In this document: in pieces, positions 1-9,190 of the stretch
Layout of the letters: the number at the start of each line of letters is the position of its first letter
How positions within the stretch are numbered: the stretch's first letter is position 1
DNA from: Anaerolineae bacterium
Lineage (GTDB): Bacteria > Chloroflexota > Anaerolineae > Aggregatilineales > UBA2796
Assembly: GCA_019637615.1 (NCBI GenBank)
Contig: JAHBVJ010000027.1
Location: 1-64,000, forward strand
Length of the DNA: 64,000 nt
Direction: 5' to 3'
Program-made: the position numbers and the translations under genes
Notes under the pieces: model-generated
What the model was told of the DNA's origin: nothing
Databases searched by the model: none
Seen by the model: the letters and a program-made list of their open reading frames with translations, nothing else

Positions 1-917
1 TAGAGACGGTTTGAAAAAGAGTGAAGGAAAAAACTCCTAATTGGTACAATGAGAAGTGGCGAAACAACCCATAGGATCAATCAGGAGTGTGCCCAGTGTG
101 CCACAAACCGACTAGTTATCCAAGCGATATGACGGATGAGCAGTGGAGAATTATCGAGCCACTGTTGCCCCAAGAGAAATGGGGACGACCCATCGAGATC
201 GATATGCGAAGTGCGGTGAACGGGATGTTTTACTTGGTACGTACAGGCATTGAGTGGGATTATATGCCGAACACATACCCTAACCACAATAGCATCTATT
301 ATCACTACCACAAATGGTGTAAAGATGGGACATGGGAACGTATCAATGCCGCCTTGCGTGAGCAAGTACGGCAAGCAGCGGGTCGCCAGCAGCAACCGAG
401 CTTGGCTATCATCGATAGTCAAAGTGTCAAAACGACAGAAGCAGGCGGGGAACGTGGATTTGATGGTGGGAAAAAGGTGAAGGGGCGCAAACGGCATATT
501 CTAGTAGACACGATGGGCAATTTGCTGAAAGTCGTGGCCCATGCTGCCAATCTAGGAGAGCGGGCTGGTGCTCAACAGTTACTGCTGACATCACCCAAAC
601 CCCTCTGGAAACGCTTGGCGAAGATCCTTGCTGATGGTGGCTATGAGGGACAGGAATTTCAAGCATAGGTCAAGCACACCTTCAAGGTTGAGTTGGAGAT
701 TTCCAAGCCTCCACCGGGCACAAAAGGTTTTGAGGTGGTTCCCTTTCGTTGGATAGTGGAACGTACCTTTGCTTGGTTAGGGCGTTATCGTCGCTTGAGC
801 AAAGATTATGAACAAGTACTGGTCAACAGTGAAGGTATGGTTTATCTGGCTGCTATTCACCGTTTCCTTCACTGTTTATCACCTGCTAGCTGATATTCTT
901 TTTCAAACCGTCTCTTA
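1..917 (+). mobile_element. IS5-family insertion sequence (IS1031/IS427-like)
   Basis: The element is bounded by an 18-bp perfect inverted repeat, GAGACGGTTTGAAAAAGA at 3-20 and its complement at 897-914. It encloses one transposase gene. The right end is followed by TTA (915-917). The left end is preceded by TA, with the window edge cutting off one more base, which fits the 3-bp TNA target duplication of the IS1031-type IS5 subgroup. The transposase frame has an internal stop, so this copy is probably not autonomous. Confidence 0.85.
96..893 (+). pseudogene. IS5-family DDE transposase interrupted by an in-frame amber stop
   Basis: One reading frame runs the length of the element and carries the IS5/DDE_Tnp_1 landmarks: SYPSDMTDEQW near the start, a first Asp in IIDSQSVKT, a second in LADGGY, and the Glu in RWIVERTFAWLGRYRR. 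A TAG at 666-668 splits it between EFQA and VKHTF. Related transposases usually have Trp there (AWVK), so a single TGG to TAG change is the simplest explanation. The catalytic Glu lies beyond the stop, so the upstream product alone should be inactive. A GTG at 96, eight bases after CAGGAG, is the likely start; a GTG at 87 and an ATG at 129 are alternatives. Confidence 0.85.
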
Positions 918-1189
918 CGCAGTTGAGCAGAAAAATCTGCCTCTTTGACGTTAGAATTTCTCCTCAAAAATGATTGAACTGCGTAACTCCTATTATAAAT
1001 TTAATTATCATTGCCTCACGTTCTGAGGCGATGATAAGAATTGTATTTGGTAGTAATTTTAGGCAATCAACTTCAGCAAGTGATGGATCGTTTCAGTATA
1101 TTCGAAACTACTAAACAGGATTTTTCTGCCAGACAGTTGCCTAAGCCCGTCAGCTCCGCCTCTACACAAAGTGATAATTTCACTGTCGG

Positions 1190-1221
1190 CGTCTACCATT
1201 CAACGGTAGACGTTTTGTTTT
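1190..1221 (+). terminator. Rho-independent terminator-like hairpin
   Basis: An 8-bp perfect stem CGTCTACC/GGTAGACG (1190-1197 and 1205-1212) with a 7-base loop is followed by TTTTGTTTT. No clear gene lies just upstream on this strand apart from the IS. Confidence 0.5.
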
Positions 1222-1453
1222 GCCCCTACCGCCCCATCTATATCTATCGCACACAACCCGAACACAGTGACATTAACGTCTTCCTCAATGACCATTACAG
1301 CGTCAAGTCCCATCAGGTGCAAGGCGGAAGCATAAGCACGCTGTCCGCGCCGTGAATGGGTACACGGCGGTTCATGCTCCCTAACGAGACATCGAATACA
1401 CTCACAGTCGCCACCCCTTCTTGTTGTTGGATTGCCCTACTCGCGACACTAAT

Positions 1454-1480
1454 AATGATCCCGCAGTAAGCGGGATCATT
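1454..1480 (-). terminator. hairpin downstream of murD
   Basis: A 10-bp perfect stem AATGATCCCG/CGGGATCATT (1454-1463 and 1471-1480) with a 7-base loop lies about 70 bases past the murD stop. The T-tract on the minus strand is poor (ATTAGTG), so it may be a 3'-end-stabilising hairpin instead. Confidence 0.4.
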
Positions 1481-1548
1481 GTAGAAATCATGAATGGTAT
1501 CAGACAAGGGATTGTAGCGAATGGGGGCGGTACCTCTTGGCGGCGAGA

Positions 1549-2961
1549 CTACCACTTAACGCCTTTGTCGCGTTCTTCCAGCGCGTTGACCAATTCGCGG
1601 AAGTGCTCACCGCGCGCTTGGAAATCCTCATAAGCGTCGTAGCTGGTGCAGCCGGGACTCAGCAGCACCACATCACCCATCTGCGCGATCTCCGCCGCTC
1701 GCTTGACAGCTTCGTCTAGCGTGGCGTTGTATTCGACGCCTTCCAGCTTGCCGCCAAACAACCGCGCCGTGCGGGCATACTCCGCGATCTGGTTGCCGAA
1801 TTCCCCGAAGGTCAGCAGGTAGCGGCAGCGCTGTGCCACCAACGAGGCCAGATCCACCCAAGGCAGTTTCTTGTCGCGCCCGCCCGCAATTAGGATGAGT
1901 GGTTCGTTAAAGCTCTTGATCGCCGCGATCACACGCTCCGGCGCGGTGGCGATGCTGTCGTTGATGTAGGTCACGCCATCCACCACGCGAACTTCTTCTA
2001 AGCGGTGCGCGACACCTGTGAAGTTACGGATCACCTCACGCATGACCGCCACCGGCACGCCCACCGCGCCTGCCATCGCACAGGCCGCCAACACATTGCT
2101 GATGTTGTGTTCACCGCGCAGACGTATTTCGTCACGGTTGCACACGACATGTGGTGCTTTGTCGGGCGATCCGTTGCCAACCACCATCAAGCGCGTACCC
2201 GCCAGAAACGCGCCATCGGTCACCATCTGACGTGTGCTAAAATAGGCCACCCGTCCCGGCGCTTGATCTGCCAGCGCCGCGCTGCCCGGATCATCCAGCC
2301 CGAATACCGCGAGATCATCGGGATTCTGATGCAAGAAGATTTGCGCCTTGGCCTGCATGTAGGCTTCCATCGTGCCGTGACGGTCAAGATGGTTGGGCGT
2401 CACGTTGAGCACACACGCGATTTGCGGGCTGCGCGACAGCAGTTCCAGTTGGAAGCTGGACAATTCCATCACTACCGTGTCGCCGCTCTGGATTTGCGGT
2501 AGTACGTCAAGCAGCACATCCCCGATGTTGCCGCCTACCCACGTCTTCAGGCCAGCCGCTTGGCACATCTTGCCGACCAGCGTGGTTGTCGTGGTTTTAC
2601 CCGCACTGCCCGTGATGCCGATGACGGGCGCTGCCGAGCGATCCAGAAATACTTGTGCATCATTGGTCAATTCGATGCCGCGTTCAACCGCCTCGACGCA
2701 GAACGGGATCGTAGGCGAGACGCCGCCGCTCAAGAACACCACATCCGCTTCATCGAGCAGTTCGACCGGATGCCCACCGAGCGCAAAGCTGACGGGACTA
2801 TCCAGAAAATCGAGGACAGCGTCCGCCAGATCGCCCAAATTGCGCTTGTCAGAGACGATCACTTTCGCGCCGATGCCGGGCAGCCATCGGGCTAAGGCTT
2901 GCCCTTGCCGCGCGAACCCCAGTATTACCGCTGTTTTTCCTTCTAGCGGATCGTTACCCAT
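1549..2961 (-). CDS. murD: UDP-N-acetylmuramoylalanine--D-glutamate ligase
   Basis: MurD adds D-glutamate to UDP-MurNAc-L-Ala in the cytoplasm, the second amino-acid step of peptidoglycan precursor synthesis, using ATP. The 470-residue product has the Mur-ligase order: an N-terminal Rossmann-like domain (AVILGFARQGQALARWL), the ATP-binding loop GSAGKTTT at about 118-125, the NVTPNHLDRHGTM motif of the central domain, and a C-terminal ligase domain with LIAGGRDKK. Length is normal (about 440-470). The start is the ATG at 2961. It stands alone rather than in a dcw cluster, which is not rare in Chloroflexota. Confidence 0.95.
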   Translation of the reverse strand: MGNDPLEGKTAVILGFARQGQALARWLPGIGAKVIVSDKRNLGDLADAVLDFLDSPVSFALGGHPVELLDEADVVFLSGGVSPTIPFCVEAVERGIELTNDAQVFLDRSAAPVIGITGSAGKTTTTTLVGKMCQAAGLKTWVGGNIGDVLLDVLPQIQSGDTVVMELSSFQLELLSRSPQIACVLNVTPNHLDRHGTMEAYMQAKAQIFLHQNPDDLAVFGLDDPGSAALADQAPGRVAYFSTRQMVTDGAFLAGTRLMVVGNGSPDKAPHVVCNRDEIRLRGEHNISNVLAACAMAGAVGVPVAVMREVIRNFTGVAHRLEEVRVVDGVTYINDSIATAPERVIAAIKSFNEPLILIAGGRDKKLPWVDLASLVAQRCRYLLTFGEFGNQIAEYARTARLFGGKLEGVEYNATLDEAVKRAAEIAQMGDVVLLSPGCTSYDAYEDFQARGEHFRELVNALEERDKGVKW

Positions 2962-3251
2962 ACAACTACATCCCTCTCCGTAAGGTCTAGCATGACGTAG
3001 GAACCACTAACCATTAAACATCACAGATCGGCTGTGTCCAGACTCGTTGAGCATCGTATGTGCTAACTCATTATGCCAAATTCTAGCCGAAAATCTCTTG
3101 TCTGAAACATATTCGTTAAGGAATTTTACGATGTTTAAATGATGGCACCGCTTTCCTTTGTAACGTGTAGGGTTGTTCACGCTAATGCGCCTTGCGTTAC
3201 AATTGGTATAGCTTGATTGAACACAAGGTAGGAGAGCTGAAGGGGTGCGCG

Positions 3252-4109
3252 GTGTGCGGTGAATTATGCTGGACGTTCGAGTCCAATTTCTCGATGACCT
3301 CCTTGCTCGATATTCTGGTGGTCACGGCGATCTTTTTCCTGATCAGCTTGCTGCTGCGAGGGACACAAGCTGTATCGCTGCTGCGCGGTGTCTTGATTCT
3401 GTTGTTCATCGTGGGCGTCACGGCGGCGGTTTTCCCCTTGGTGGCGTTCCGCTGGCTGCTGACGAATGTTGTCACGGCGGCAGTCATCGCTATTCCGGTG
3501 ATCTTCCAGCCGGAACTGCGCCGCCTGTTGGAAAGGCTAGGTAGAGCTGGCGTCTGGTTCGGGCAACATCCGCCTGATCCCGTCGAACGCGTGAAGGTGA
3601 TCGAGGATGTGGTCGCAGCCTCGGCACGGCTTTCGGAACGTCGTCAGGGCGCACTGATCGTGCTCGAACGCAAGACCACGCTGCAAGAGTATATCGATAC
3701 GGGCATCCTGATGGACAGCGCCATGAGTTCGCAGCTCCTGCTGACTATCTTCTGGCCTAAAACGGAGCTGCATGACGGCGCGGTCATCGTGCGCGACAAT
3801 AAGATCGCCTCAGCAGCCTGTGTGCTCCCGCTGTCGTCGGGGCGCAACCTGACCGACCGCAAAATGGGCACGCGGCATCGCGCGGGGTTGGGCATCAGCG
3901 AGGTAAGCGACTGCGTGTGCGTGGTCGTCTCCGAAGAGACAGGGCAAATCTCCGTCGCCAACGCGGGACGCATGATCCGCAGGTTGGACACGGCGCGCCT
4001 CAAGACTATCCTCACGGCGTTGTACGGTGAGGAGCGCAAAGATAAGCTGTCGTGGGGGAACGTGGTTGAACGCGTCCGCCGCCTGATCGCGCCCACCGCC
4101 AATGGCTAG
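3252..4109 (+). CDS. cdaA: membrane-anchored diadenylate cyclase (CdaA/DisA_N family)
   Basis: The enzyme makes the second messenger c-di-AMP from two ATP at the inner face of the membrane. N-terminal hydrophobic segments (SLLDILVVTAIFFLISLLL onward) lead into the signature VIFQPELRRLLERLGR, then the catalytic DisA_N motifs LHDGAVIV and GTRHRAGLGISE. The frame is open back to a TTG at 3192. I prefer GTG 3252, because AAGGGG sits six bases upstream and the resulting N-terminus (ELCWTFESNFSMTSLLDIL) resembles other CdaA proteins; the ATG at 3294 would also give a working protein. No cdaR or glmM partner is adjacent. The 290 bases before it hold no gene that I can see. Confidence 0.93.
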   Translation: MCGELCWTFESNFSMTSLLDILVVTAIFFLISLLLRGTQAVSLLRGVLILLFIVGVTAAVFPLVAFRWLLTNVVTAAVIAIPVIFQPELRRLLERLGRAGVWFGQHPPDPVERVKVIEDVVAASARLSERRQGALIVLERKTTLQEYIDTGILMDSAMSSQLLLTIFWPKTELHDGAVIVRDNKIASAACVLPLSSGRNLTDRKMGTRHRAGLGISEVSDCVCVVVSEETGQISVANAGRMIRRLDTARLKTILTALYGEERKDKLSWGNVVERVRRLIAPTANG

Positions 4110-4118
4110 TTCGAAACG

Positions 4119-4144
4119 TCAGGCGAGCCATATGACTCGCCTGA
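4119..4144. terminator. bidirectional terminator between convergent genes
   Basis: A 9-bp perfect stem TCAGGCGAG/CTCGCCTGA with an 8-base loop lies between the cdaA stop and the stop of the convergent exported protein gene. There is no strong T-run on either side. Confidence 0.5.
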
Positions 4145-4157
4145 TAACCTTCGCTTG

Positions 4158-5528
4158 TTAGCGCATGACACGCCCCAGCTGCTCACAGGCCGGACAGCCG
4201 CCACCCGGTCGGATAATGGCATAACCCGCTTGCGGGTCTTCGCCATAGTAGGTGAAATCCACGTTGAACACGATCATCAGTCGCACGCGCCCCGTTCCAG
4301 AGGCTCTGACGGCAGCTTGCGCCAGCCACGCTGCATGTTCTTGTACCGTCGTGCCACCCGCCCACGCGAAGCCACCGGGCAGCGGGCCAAAGCCTTCGCC
4401 GCTCAGATAGCCAAGCTCCGTGAAGCAGCCCTTCTTGCCGGGGAACGGCCCTAACGCGCGGTTGAGCATGGTCGCGAAGTAGCGCGTCGGGTAGTTATCA
4501 CGCGGATCGCCGCTGCTCTGGTTGGGGCTGACGATGCCTTCGTTGTAATGGATGCCGATGCAGTCGGCATACGCGCCCGCGCCCGCCCGCGCCATGCCTT
4601 GATAGTAACGGTCATCGTTCCATACGCGCTCTAGACCGAACGCGCCCTCAGCGCCCGTCGGCGCAGGCGCACCTGTAATCACGATGGTGCCGCGATTGGC
4701 GCTCTTGATGGCGTTGAACGACTTCGACAGGAGCCGCACATACAGCGCGGGATCGATGCTGCCCGTCTTCCATTCGCGGTCGATATTCTGCTCATTCCAG
4801 ATTTCGATGGCATCCGCGCCCGCGCTCGCCAACTGCGCGACGTAACCAGCGTAGGCGTTCTGATAGCCCTCATCGGTGACGCCGTTGCGGTCGCCAATCA
4901 CCGAGAACAGGATTTTGAAGCCGAGGCCGTGCGCCTCGCCAATCGCGCCAATCGCGCCGCCGTCACCCATGCCAGCCTGACGCTTCACCCAGCGCATTCC
5001 CGCCGTGCGCATCGCGTTGACCGTGTTACCACCCAAGCCGGAGACTTGTCCACCGAGTTCAAACCCGCCGCTCACGCCGCCCGTGACGACGGGAGCAGCC
5101 GATTCGCCCGGTGGCGGCTGTGTCGGCGCAGCGGTTGACTGTGGCTGGCTGCCAGAATCGCCGCCCGCTGCTGGCGGTGCGCCCACGCCGACGACCGTAT
5201 CCACGACAGGCAAATCCTTGAGGACGAATTTGGGGCGGTACAGCAAGAACTGGACGCCCACCCAACCCTGTACGCCGTCATTGGTCTGCACAAACACATA
5301 GGTGGTTTTTTCGTTGCGCCCAAGCACTTTGAGCTGCGTGTTGGAGGGCAGTTTAGCGACGACGGCAGCGCGGTTATTCGGCTCGGAGCGCAAATTCACC
5401 GAGGTCACGTTGACATAAGCATCGGGATCGCCCTGTGCTTGCGCCGTGCGCGAATCAACTGCTACTGCAACGCTAACTAACAGCAGCACCGCCAAAATTA
5501 TCTTTAAAAGGTGGTTCGATCTCATCAT
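4158..5528 (-). CDS. exported SH3-domain protein with a glycoside-hydrolase-like TIM barrel
   Basis: Residues 1-31 form a signal peptide ending near TAQA. Residues about 35-100 are a bacterial SH3-type domain (VTSVNLRSEPNNRAAVVAKL and GWVGVQFL), which often binds cell-wall or surface polymers. A Pro/Ala/Ser/Gly-rich linker (about 115-155) follows, then a domain resembling clan-A glycosidases. That domain has EIWNEQN (candidate acid/base Glu246) and a later FTELGY (candidate nucleophile Glu). The substrate cannot be named. The frame opens at 5567, but ATG 5528/5525 has an AAGGGGAC site and starts directly at the signal peptide. A wall- or polysaccharide-directed surface enzyme is the likely role (inference). 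Confidence 0.75.
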   Translation of the reverse strand: MMRSNHLLKIILAVLLLVSVAVAVDSRTAQAQGDPDAYVNVTSVNLRSEPNNRAAVVAKLPSNTQLKVLGRNEKTTYVFVQTNDGVQGWVGVQFLLYRPKFVLKDLPVVDTVVGVGAPPAAGGDSGSQPQSTAAPTQPPPGESAAPVVTGGVSGGFELGGQVSGLGGNTVNAMRTAGMRWVKRQAGMGDGGAIGAIGEAHGLGFKILFSVIGDRNGVTDEGYQNAYAGYVAQLASAGADAIEIWNEQNIDREWKTGSIDPALYVRLLSKSFNAIKSANRGTIVITGAPAPTGAEGAFGLERVWNDDRYYQGMARAGAGAYADCIGIHYNEGIVSPNQSSGDPRDNYPTRYFATMLNRALGPFPGKKGCFTELGYLSGEGFGPLPGGFAWAGGTTVQEHAAWLAQAAVRASGTGRVRLMIVFNVDFTYYGEDPQAGYAIIRPGGGCPACEQLGRVMR

Positions 5529-5698
5529 GAATTCCAAAGTCCCCTTGATATGGTAGAAATCGAGCATTTACAACCGGACTCAACCCAACCGCCGTTACGC
5601 AGATAGCAGCCAATAGCGATATTGTAAGCTGGCGATTAGCGCTAGTATTTTATAGGCAGAAGCGTGTCCGGCAAAATTGCAGAGGGCATTGGTGGAAA

Positions 5699-5736
5699 TT
5701 GACCACACCCCACCAACGGCGGCAGGATGTGGTCAA
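5699..5736 (-). terminator. hairpin after gpmI
   Basis: A 9-bp perfect stem TTGACCACA/TGTGGTCAA encloses a 20-base loop that can itself pair in part. It begins six bases past the gpmI stop, and on the minus strand it is followed by TTTCC. Confidence 0.55.
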
Positions 5737-5741
5737 AAGCC

Positions 5742-7283
5742 TCAGCCGACGATTAGACTATCGGCTTCGAAGGCGGCGGGTTTCTCGACGCCTAGCAGTT
5801 GCAGGATGGTGGGCGAAATATTGCACAGGTTACCCTCTTGCAGCTTGGGCTTCGATCCGTCCGGCGTGATGACGATGAACGGCACGCGGTTCATCGTGTG
5901 GGCGGTGTGCGGCTGTCCGGTTTCGGGATCAACCATCATCTCGCAGTTGCCATGATCGGCGGTGACCAGTACTGTCGCGCCGACTTCTTCGAGCGCCTTG
6001 AGCAGCAGCGCTAACTGCCCATCGACGGTCTCGACGGCCTTGATGGCCGCTTCCAGCACGCCGGTATGCCCGACCATATCGGGGTTGGCGAAGTTGAGCA
6101 GGATGAAATCGTACTTCTTGCTCCTAATGGCCTCCAGCGCCTTTTCCGCCAGCGGGATCGCGCTCATTTCGGGCTTCTTGTCGTAGGTGGGCACGTCCTT
6201 GGGTGACTGCACGATGATGCGATCTTCGCCCGGATACGGGTCGTCGCGCTGACCATTGAAGAAGAACGTGACGTGCGGATACTTCTCGGTTTCCGCCATG
6301 TGTAGTTGCGTTTTGCCCTCTTTGCTCAAGACGGCGGCGATGCAGGTTTGCTGCGCTGGACGGATGAAGGCACGCGGCGCGGTGACTTCATCGCCCCACC
6401 CTGCCATCGAGATGAAGTGCAGGTCTTTGAGCTGTGGACGCTCGAACCCGTTGAAGGCGGGATCGGTGAGCGCGCGGAAAAGCTGGCGCATCCGGTCGCC
6501 ACGGAAGTTGAAGCCGATGATCGAGTCGCCGTCCTTGATGGTCGAGTTCGGTTGGCCGTGCGTGTCGAGGATGACGTGCGGCAGGATGAATTCGTCTTGT
6601 TTGCCTTCCGCGTAGGATTTGTCGATGGCATCGACGGGATCGGTGGCGGTGTGCTCGGCCTGACCGTTGACCATCGCGTTGTAAGCGATCTGCGTGCGTT
6701 CCCAGCGCTTATCGCGATCCATCGCGTAGTAGCGCCCGATCACAGTAGCGATCTTGCCGATGCCGAGATCAGCGAGGAAGTTGCGCAGATTCTCGACATG
6801 CCCGCGCCCGGAAGTCGGCGGCACATCGCGCCCATCGGTGAAGACGTGAATGGCGAGCTTGGTGACGCCGCGCGCTTTCGCCATCCGGCACAGCGCATAG
6901 ATATGCTCGATGTGGCTGTGAACGCCGCCATCGCTGACCAAGCCCATCAGGTGCAGCGTGCCGCCATTCTTGACCACGCGATCCATCGTCTCGGTGAGCG
7001 TGGTGTTGTTGAGATACGCGCCCGTGTCGATCTGCTTGTTGATGTAGGTGAGATCGGTATAGATCATCGTGCCCGCGCCGATGTTTTGATGCCCAACTTC
7101 GCTGCCGCCGATCTGACCGGGTGGCAAGCCCACGTTCTCCCCTGACGCGCCGAGCGTCGTAGTCGCGTATTTCCCCGACCCCCACAGATGGTTGAAGGTG
7201 GGCACGTTGCCCAATTTGACGGCGTTGGCAGTGCGCTCCTCGCGCAGCCCCCATCCGTCAAGGATGATTAACATGACTGTCAT
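5742..7283 (-). CDS. gpmI: 2,3-bisphosphoglycerate-independent phosphoglycerate mutase
   Basis: The enzyme interconverts 3- and 2-phosphoglycerate in glycolysis and gluconeogenesis through a phosphoserine intermediate and two Mn ions. The 513-residue length is typical. Visible landmarks are the N-terminal metal-binding ILDGWG, the catalytic serine (Ser61) in GGSEVGH, HIFTDGRD-type residues (VFTDGRDVPPTSG) and the late ADHGNCE metal motif. The usual MGNSEVGH reads IGGSEVGH here, with the serine retained. It is monocistronic, with a hairpin just after the stop. Confidence 0.96.
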   Translation of the reverse strand: MTVMLIILDGWGLREERTANAVKLGNVPTFNHLWGSGKYATTTLGASGENVGLPPGQIGGSEVGHQNIGAGTMIYTDLTYINKQIDTGAYLNNTTLTETMDRVVKNGGTLHLMGLVSDGGVHSHIEHIYALCRMAKARGVTKLAIHVFTDGRDVPPTSGRGHVENLRNFLADLGIGKIATVIGRYYAMDRDKRWERTQIAYNAMVNGQAEHTATDPVDAIDKSYAEGKQDEFILPHVILDTHGQPNSTIKDGDSIIGFNFRGDRMRQLFRALTDPAFNGFERPQLKDLHFISMAGWGDEVTAPRAFIRPAQQTCIAAVLSKEGKTQLHMAETEKYPHVTFFFNGQRDDPYPGEDRIIVQSPKDVPTYDKKPEMSAIPLAEKALEAIRSKKYDFILLNFANPDMVGHTGVLEAAIKAVETVDGQLALLLKALEEVGATVLVTADHGNCEMMVDPETGQPHTAHTMNRVPFIVITPDGSKPKLQEGNLCNISPTILQLLGVEKPAAFEADSLIVG

Positions 7284-7449
7284 GCACAGCCCCTTTCTGA
7301 AGCTTGCTGAATGGTATAGGTTTTTTGCCTGCCAAGTATAACTCTCGAAACGGTCAATTTGGACGGATTAACAATCGGTGAACCTTGCAACCGGGCGGTC
7401 GATAACGCGTACAATGGGGTAAGCATTTACACAATTGAGGCAACACACC

Positions 7450-8523
7450 ATGTCCACTTTGCAAAGCACCCAAGCGGGCATCCAAACGTCATCACGCGTC
7501 GATGGGCGACCTGCTGGCAGCCTCCGCTTCGACCTTGTGGCGGCGCTGCTCTCGGCAGGCTTCATCATCGGCATCTTCATCGACGGGTGGGCACACAATC
7601 ACGGGCGGGTGGATAACACCTTCTTCACGCCGTGGCACGCGGTACTGTACGGCTCGGTGTTGGCGATTGCCGCGCATTTGAGCCTGACACAGACGCGCAA
7701 CATGTTGAAAGGCTACGCGTGGAGCAAGTCACTGCCCATCGGCTATGGCTGGTCGCTGATCGGCGTTGGCGTGTTCTTCGCGGCGGGCGGCTTCGACTTC
7801 CTGTGGCATGGCTGGTTTGGCTTCGAGGCGAACTTGGGCCTGCTGCTCAGTCCTGCCCATTTCGCGCTGGGAACGGGCGCGTTCCTGTTCCTGACGGGGC
7901 CGATCCGCGCGGCACTCAAGCGACGCGACGCCCTGAGCAGTTGGCGCGAGGTGTTACCTGCCATGTTGAGCATTACCTTCGTGTTGTCGCTGCTGACCTT
8001 CTTCACCATGTACATGAACGGGTGGGGCAACATCCGGAATATCGCCTCGACCAGCACGCCGGGGAACGGCGATCTCGTCCAGATCATGGCGATTGCCAGC
8101 GTGTTGTTCCAGACGGCGGCGACAATGGGCTTGATCTTGCTGGCGATGCGCTGGTGGAAACTGCCCTTCGGCGCGATCACGCTGGTATTGACGCTGAACG
8201 CCGCGCTGATGCTATGGGTGCGGTGGGGCTGGATCAACCAGTACATCCTCGTGATGCTGGCTGCGCCTATCGCTGGTCTGCTCGGTGATGTGCTGCTGAG
8301 AGTCTTGAAACCGAGCGCGGAACGTCCGAATCAGGTGCGCCTATTCAGCGTCGGACTGCCTTTCATGCTGTTTGCGGTTTACTTCGCGATCCTGATACCG
8401 AGCTACGGGACATGGTGGACGGTACATATGTGGACGGGCATCATCTTCATGGCGTCGGTGGTCGGCCTGTTCATCAGCTATCTGGTGTTCCCGTATGGCA
8501 GCGAAGGCGACGCACACGCCTGA
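7450..8523 (+). CDS. polytopic membrane protein of unknown function
   Basis: The 357-residue protein has about ten hydrophobic segments that cover nearly its whole length, so it is an integral membrane protein. I recognise no transporter signature. Charged or metal-capable residues recur at segment edges: IDGWAHNH, TPWHAVLYG, FDFLWHGWFG and SPAHFALG. Their Asp/His spacing could suit metal or heme binding (inference). The frame opens at TTG 7435; ATG 7450 is preferred, with GAGG nine bases upstream. It stands alone, followed by a strong hairpin. Confidence 0.75.
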   Translation: MSTLQSTQAGIQTSSRVDGRPAGSLRFDLVAALLSAGFIIGIFIDGWAHNHGRVDNTFFTPWHAVLYGSVLAIAAHLSLTQTRNMLKGYAWSKSLPIGYGWSLIGVGVFFAAGGFDFLWHGWFGFEANLGLLLSPAHFALGTGAFLFLTGPIRAALKRRDALSSWREVLPAMLSITFVLSLLTFFTMYMNGWGNIRNIASTSTPGNGDLVQIMAIASVLFQTAATMGLILLAMRWWKLPFGAITLVLTLNAALMLWVRWGWINQYILVMLAAPIAGLLGDVLLRVLKPSAERPNQVRLFSVGLPFMLFAVYFAILIPSYGTWWTVHMWTGIIFMASVVGLFISYLVFPYGSEGDAHA

Positions 8524-8534
8524 GGCGACATTCT

Positions 8535-8586
8535 GCAAATGATCCCTGAAATGGTCCAGAGTTGAGGAGCGAACGGGATCATTTGC
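8535..8586 (+). terminator. long hairpin after the membrane-protein gene
   Basis: A 12-bp perfect stem GCAAATGATCCC/GGGATCATTTGC (8535-8546 and 8575-8586) with a 28-base loop lies 12 bases past the stop. No long T-run follows. Confidence 0.5.
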
Positions 8587-9190
8587 GCCTAAATCTATGT
8601 TCCGTCTTGTGTTCTAGTGATGGATTGCGGAGGTGCCGCACGAACATGTTGTGACCTGACATTGGCTCGTATGGTATGAGATTGCAGACCTCTCCGTTAT
8701 GCTCCCGTGTATGGGATGCTTGATGTAACTGGCGCGGGAGAAGTGGCAACCACTGATGTACGCTGTCCTCGTTTTCCATTGGTCTGGGCAGAGCCGCCAA
8801 GTTCACGCTAAGACTTAGAACGAGTAGCTTACACATTCTAGCACAGATCGCAGAGGAGTCAAGTGATCTTGTATAAAAAGAGTATAAATGTTCGGTTTGA
8901 AAGTGGTTTGAAGATCGTGCTAAGTAAAATGCGGTTGGGGTGGTATTAGTAGCGATTTATTGCGGGCTTGCCGCCCTTGCGTGTTCCATCGTACGGACGG
9001 GTTCCGGACTCAATGATCTGCACAAAAGCTGTGATCGGTGAAAATGGCGCTCAGAAGAATTGAGAATTGATTAAGCGATGTAACAATCTTATCATTTTAT
9101 CAATTCTGCACAACTTTCATACATCAATCCCATCTATACTGCATTCATCGATCGCTTTAGGCGCGCGACTAGCTGATGGAGAAGCAAGCG
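8587..9190. other. gene-free stretch upstream of the STAS-like gene
   Basis: No credible gene is seen. A minus-strand frame at 8579-8836 lacks domain features. The second half (about 8870-9160) is AT-rich and holds a TATACT at 9135-9140 that could serve as a -10 box for the next gene, without a clear -35 partner. Confidence 0.4.

Larger units (their letters stand above)
918..1548. other. intergenic region between the IS and murD
   Basis: No convincing gene is seen. An open frame at 1041-1355 has no recognisable domain and spans two hairpins. The region holds several dyads: TTACGCAGTT (915-924) with its inverted copy at 977-986, a 12-bp stem at 1007-1018/1024-1035 (one G-T pair), and the hairpins at 1190-1212 and 1454-1480 listed separately. 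The many hairpins suggest terminators and remnants of mobile DNA. Confidence 0.5.

Noticed and set aside
1041..1355. 104-codon open frame between the IS and murD
   Set aside because: It has no domain or good ribosome site, odd composition, and it crosses a terminator-like hairpin.
8579..8836. 85-codon minus-strand open frame
   Set aside because: It starts in a hairpin region, has no recognisable features and no ribosome site.
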